A stretch of DNA of 9,578 nt from Planctomycetota bacterium (lineage in GTDB: Bacteria > Planctomycetota > Phycisphaerae > WQYP01), in the NCBI GenBank assembly GCA_021852225.1, contig JAJZOA010000103.1:1-9578 (forward strand). Reading direction: 5' to 3'. The position numbers and the translations under genes are program-made. Shown here piece after piece: positions 7,395 through 9,578 of this stretch. The notes beneath the pieces were generated by a model. It was not told the DNA's origin. It saw only the letters and a program-made list of their open reading frames with translations, and made no database searches. The first letter of the stretch is position 1. Every line of letters starts with the position of its first letter.

Positions 7395-7429
7395 TTTATC
7401 ATGCTACGGGATTCGCGGTTGCAATTCCA
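7395..7429 (-). promoter_or_regulatory. Candidate rnpB promoter
   Basis: Two weak readings overlap. TAGCAT (minus strand, 7401-7406) as -10, with TGGAAT (7424-7429) 17 bases upstream, would start transcription close to base 7394, exactly where P1 begins. Alternatively TTGCAA (7419-7424) and GATAAA (7395-7400), 18 bases apart, fit the hexamers better but would start inside P1. The rest of the 238-base gap up to the HD-GYP gene shows nothing I can name. Confidence 0.3.
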
Positions 7430-7632
7430 CCGCGCCGCCGAGCCGCATTGGGGTCTGCCTTTTGATTGTTTGTTAACTGCTGACAGAACATTCCTCAGGG
7501 GGCACTGTGAATGCCTGTCGGTCAACGTCATGCGGCTGATTCACAATTGTCGGGACGATTCAGCGATGCGATAACCTGGAGTCGCCACCGGCACATTGCA
7601 GGTGTATCTTCCGAATTATCAGGCTTGCCCGG

Positions 7633-9057
7633 CTAGGCGGCACCGATTGAGGGCAGGTCTTTAAGCTCGCGAACGCAACGGGCAAGCGCATCAAGACAGC
7701 GGCCATCAAAAGCGCTGCCGCGCTGCGATTCCAGCTTCGTCAGAACGCCGGAAAGCTCCGGTGCGTCGAAGCCAGCCGGACCGACCAGATGGTCAAATGC
7801 ATCCGCCAGTGCTATCACCCGGCCGCCGAGCGGAATCGACTCTCCGGCAAGTCCTGCGGGAAAACCCGTGCCATCCGGTCGTTCATGATGCGTTTCAAGC
7901 ATGGCGATAAGAGGTTCAAATGGTGAAATTTCCGAAAGAATGCCAGAGCCGAATTCGACGTGCCGCTTGTATTCCTGGCACTCGGCGACGGTGCGAGCCT
8001 GGATCGGCTTGGCCAGAACGCGTGTGCTGATTCCCAATTTGCCGATATCATGGAGCAATGCCGCCCGGCGCAGCCAGCGGCCCTGATCGCCTGGCATTCG
8101 CAGTTGCGCCGCAATTTTCAGGGCAATATCGGCCACGCGACGGGAATGCCCGCTGATATCCGGGCTTTTCGCATCTATCACTTCCACAAATGCTTCAATA
8201 ATCTGATCCAGCCCATGTGAACCAAAATCGTGAAAACGATCAACCGGTTCCATATCCAAAACCGCCTTTGTCAGGTCGGGCGAATCCAACTGCTGCCAGA
8301 ACTTTGCGCTGGCGGACACACTTAAAAACGCCATGACGACCGATGGATCAAACCATGTGGTGCTGCGCTGACAGATTTCGCTTATTGCCTCGGCGGAGCC
8401 TGCGGCTGACCAGAACAGTTCAACGACCTGCGCCAGAAGAACAATGCGACTGATTAGCGGAATGTCCTGGCCGCGCAAGCCATTTGGCTTGCCATGCCCG
8501 TTCCAATGTTCATCTAAATTGGCGATGCCCGCACACACCGTCTCATTCATTCCCATGGCGGCCGCAATTTGGGCTCCGCGCTGACACCTGGCCTTGATCA
8601 GTTCGCAATAAACCGGTTGACCGTTTATCGCCAGATTCGCCAGCAGTGCCAGTCGGCGGAGTACCGGAGCCTCGGGGGCCACATGGGAACAGACATATCG
8701 AATAACCTGTCCGATTTTCTGGGAATCAACCTGTTTGAAATCGGCCTTTAATTTCAGGTCATCGGAATCATACAGCGCGGCAACGCGCGCCGCATTGGAA
8801 CTGCATCCGACGTCTTTAAGCAGCGCGGCGTAAAAAAGGTCCACCAACTGCTGATCGGTCATTCGTTTCTGCCGCCCGATGCTCATGGCAATCCAGCAGG
8901 TTCGCTGATTGTGACCCGTGGGAAGTCCTTCGGTCATATCCAACGCACGGCTTAATGCGGCAGTCAATTCCCCCCGCTGCACTGTTTTGGCGGCGCCGAT
9001 GCCACTGGACATGGAAACCACTTTTGCGGTGGCCTGATGTTCAATAATAGAACGCAT
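7633..9057 (-). CDS. HD-GYP domain phosphohydrolase with degenerate HD-GYP-like N-terminal half (putative c-di-GMP phosphodiesterase)
   Basis: The protein has 474 residues and no signal peptide or membrane segment. The C-terminal half (about 285-425) is an HD-GYP domain, a metal-dependent fold that in characterised members hydrolyses cyclic di-GMP. It shows SGHSRRVADIA (302-312), LLHDIGKLG (334-342), YKRHVEFG (363-370), HHERPDGTGFP (390-400) and ALADAFDHL (416-424). The metal-binding His/Asp residues are present, and the name motif reads GFP instead of GYP. The N-terminal half (about 32-215) looks like a decayed copy of the same fold: TGHNQRT (47-53), ALLKDVGCSSNAA (78-90) where HD has become KD, and DEHWNGHGKPNGLRGQDIP (182-200) in place of the GYP segment. 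It probably has a sensory or structural role. An in-frame TTG lies at 9210, but the ATG at 9057, with AAAAGGA upstream, is preferred. It lies between tsaB and rnpB. No receiver domain is present, so the input signal is unknown. Confidence 0.87.
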   Translation of the reverse strand: MRSIIEHQATAKVVSMSSGIGAAKTVQRGELTAALSRALDMTEGLPTGHNQRTCWIAMSIGRQKRMTDQQLVDLFYAALLKDVGCSSNAARVAALYDSDDLKLKADFKQVDSQKIGQVIRYVCSHVAPEAPVLRRLALLANLAINGQPVYCELIKARCQRGAQIAAAMGMNETVCAGIANLDEHWNGHGKPNGLRGQDIPLISRIVLLAQVVELFWSAAGSAEAISEICQRSTTWFDPSVVMAFLSVSASAKFWQQLDSPDLTKAVLDMEPVDRFHDFGSHGLDQIIEAFVEVIDAKSPDISGHSRRVADIALKIAAQLRMPGDQGRWLRRAALLHDIGKLGISTRVLAKPIQARTVAECQEYKRHVEFGSGILSEISPFEPLIAMLETHHERPDGTGFPAGLAGESIPLGGRVIALADAFDHLVGPAGFDAPELSGVLTKLESQRGSAFDGRCLDALARCVRELKDLPSIGAA

Positions 9058-9066
9058 GATCCCATT

Positions 9067-9072
9067 TCCTTT
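9067..9072 (-). promoter_or_regulatory. Ribosome binding site deciding the HD-GYP gene start
   Basis: AAAGGA on the minus strand lies nine bases before the ATG at 9057. It falls inside the longer frame from the TTG at 9210, whose first 51 residues are Arg/Ala-rich and resemble no domain, which supports the shorter protein. Confidence 0.6.
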
Positions 9073-9105
9073 TCTGCGGCGCAGCCGGCACAGTCTGCAA
9101 CCGGC

Positions 9106-9134
9106 TATATAGTGCCGCGCATTGTTATTTTCAG
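9106..9134 (-). promoter_or_regulatory. Candidate promoter of the HD-GYP gene
   Basis: CTGAAA (9129-9134, four of six matches to the -35 consensus) and TATATA (9106-9111, four of six matches to the -10) are separated by 17 bases and lie about 50 bases before the ATG at 9057. It falls in the roughly 200-base gap after tsaB, consistent with separate transcription. The matches are modest. Confidence 0.35.
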
Positions 9135-9190
9135 CCAAAACAGGCGTTTTAGTTGAGGCTAAATTGCAGGGAAACAAGGACGTGGCGGCA

Positions 9191-9208
9191 GGCGGCTTTC
9201 TGGCCGCC
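9191..9208. terminator. Short hairpin downstream of tsaB
   Basis: GGCGGC (9191-9196) pairs with GCCGCC (9203-9208) around a six-base loop, about 50 bases after the tsaB stop. No U tract follows on the minus strand, so if it works as a terminator it is not a classical one. Confidence 0.25.
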
Positions 9209-9260
9209 AACCCGCGGTTTTATCGGTCCGCCGGACGCCGCTTTCTTATGGTGCCTGTAT

Positions 9261-9578
9261 CTAAATTTTAGTTGCGGGCGTTGCGTTGCCGGTCGCGGCC
9301 AGGAATGCCTGCTTTTTTTCCAACACTTCTTCCGCTTCAGCCTTGCGGATATATATGGGCAGAAATTCTTCTAACCGGGTAAACCCGCCCGCCAAGGCGC
9401 GTTGCCAGCCGATTGCATGAACCTGACTGGCCACGGGCTGCCAAAGTTCTTCCGCCGCCATATGAATAATTCCGCGGCCAAATCCACCGGCGACCAGAGC
9501 CGCATGATGGTATGGAATGCCTTCGCCCAGAATCAGCAGCGGATGTGGGCATGAGCGAATAAAGTCGGTCGGGTCTGT
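9261..9578 (-). CDS. tsaB: tRNA threonylcarbamoyladenosine biosynthesis protein TsaB, C-terminal part (open at right edge)
   Basis: The minus-strand frame is open from the window edge to the TAG at 9261-9263, giving 105 C-terminal residues with no in-window start. TsaB is the inactive TsaD paralogue that forms the TsaB-TsaD-TsaE complex for t6A at position 37 of ANN-decoding tRNAs in the cytoplasm. The segment shows PLLILGEGIPYHHAALVAGG, matching the GDG-like region of the C-terminal ASKHA lobe, then MAAEELWQPVASQVHAIGWQ, and LEEFLPIYIRKAEAEE, which fits the P-x-Y-x-R-x-x-E-A-E tail typical of TsaB. A short Ala/Lys-rich extension follows. An internal ATG at 9461 would give only a 66-residue fragment and is not the real start. 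The gene ends about 200 bases before the HD-GYP gene on the same strand. The C-terminal motif makes TsaB more likely than TsaD, but only a third to a half of the protein is visible. Confidence 0.75.
   Translation of the reverse strand, partial: TDPTDFIRSCPHPLLILGEGIPYHHAALVAGGFGRGIIHMAAEELWQPVASQVHAIGWQRALAGGFTRLEEFLPIYIRKAEAEEVLEKKQAFLAATGNATPATKI

Noticed and set aside
6886..7574. Several long overlapping reading frames on both strands
   Set aside because: They overlie the RNase P RNA, whose conserved elements and P1/P4 pairing are clear. The frames have no domain character.
9058..9210. N-terminal extension of the HD-GYP protein from TTG at 9210
   Set aside because: It lacks a suitable ribosome binding site, has a composition unlike a domain, and contains the promoter-like and Shine-Dalgarno sequences of the ATG at 9057.
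1..9578. Mobile elements, CRISPR, toxin-antitoxin or defence genes
   Set aside because: No transposase, integrase, direct-repeat array or recognisable defence domain was found in any frame. The only long repeat is the edge inverted repeat.

Overview
The window looks like part of a Planctomycetota genome, most likely from the Phycisphaerae or a close relative in the PVC group. This is an inference from the kinds of glycoside hydrolase present, their Tat and Sec export signals and the unusual insert in one of them; no phylogenetic marker here is decisive. GC content is moderate. Almost everything is on the minus strand. No mobile element, tRNA or CRISPR array was seen.

Right part (about 6900-9578), housekeeping and signalling. 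In transcription order on the minus strand there is the 3' end of tsaB (tRNA t6A synthesis, open at the right edge), an HD-GYP-type cyclic-di-GMP phosphodiesterase-like protein with a degenerate HD-GYP-like N-terminal half, and rnpB, the catalytic RNA of RNase P. Every reading frame across the rnpB region is a shadow of that RNA.

Middle (about 6440-6925). A mostly empty intergenic block ends in a possible 24-codon basic small ORF on the plus strand. It has a good Shine-Dalgarno site and faces rnpB. A strong GC-rich hairpin lies exactly between the two convergent units and could terminate both.

Left part (1-6418), carbohydrate degradation. Three exported glycoside hydrolases of different families lie in one direction: GH106 (alpha-L-rhamnosidase family, Sec signal), GH172 (DUF2961 fold, Tat signal) and GH116 (beta-glucosidase/beta-xylosidase/GBA2 family, Tat signal, with a beta-sandwich-like insert). 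The gaps of 131 and 256 bases allow co-transcription but do not prove it. Together they suggest breakdown of a rhamnose-bearing plant or algal glycan or glycoside outside the cytoplasm, but the substrate cannot be read from sequence.

The first 30 bases are a perfect inverted copy of bases 233-262. They create a premature stop in the GH116 gene at the conserved start of its catalytic domain. This looks more like a fold-back chimera at a contig end than biology, so the GH116 gene should be treated as cut off by the edge and its last three residues ignored.
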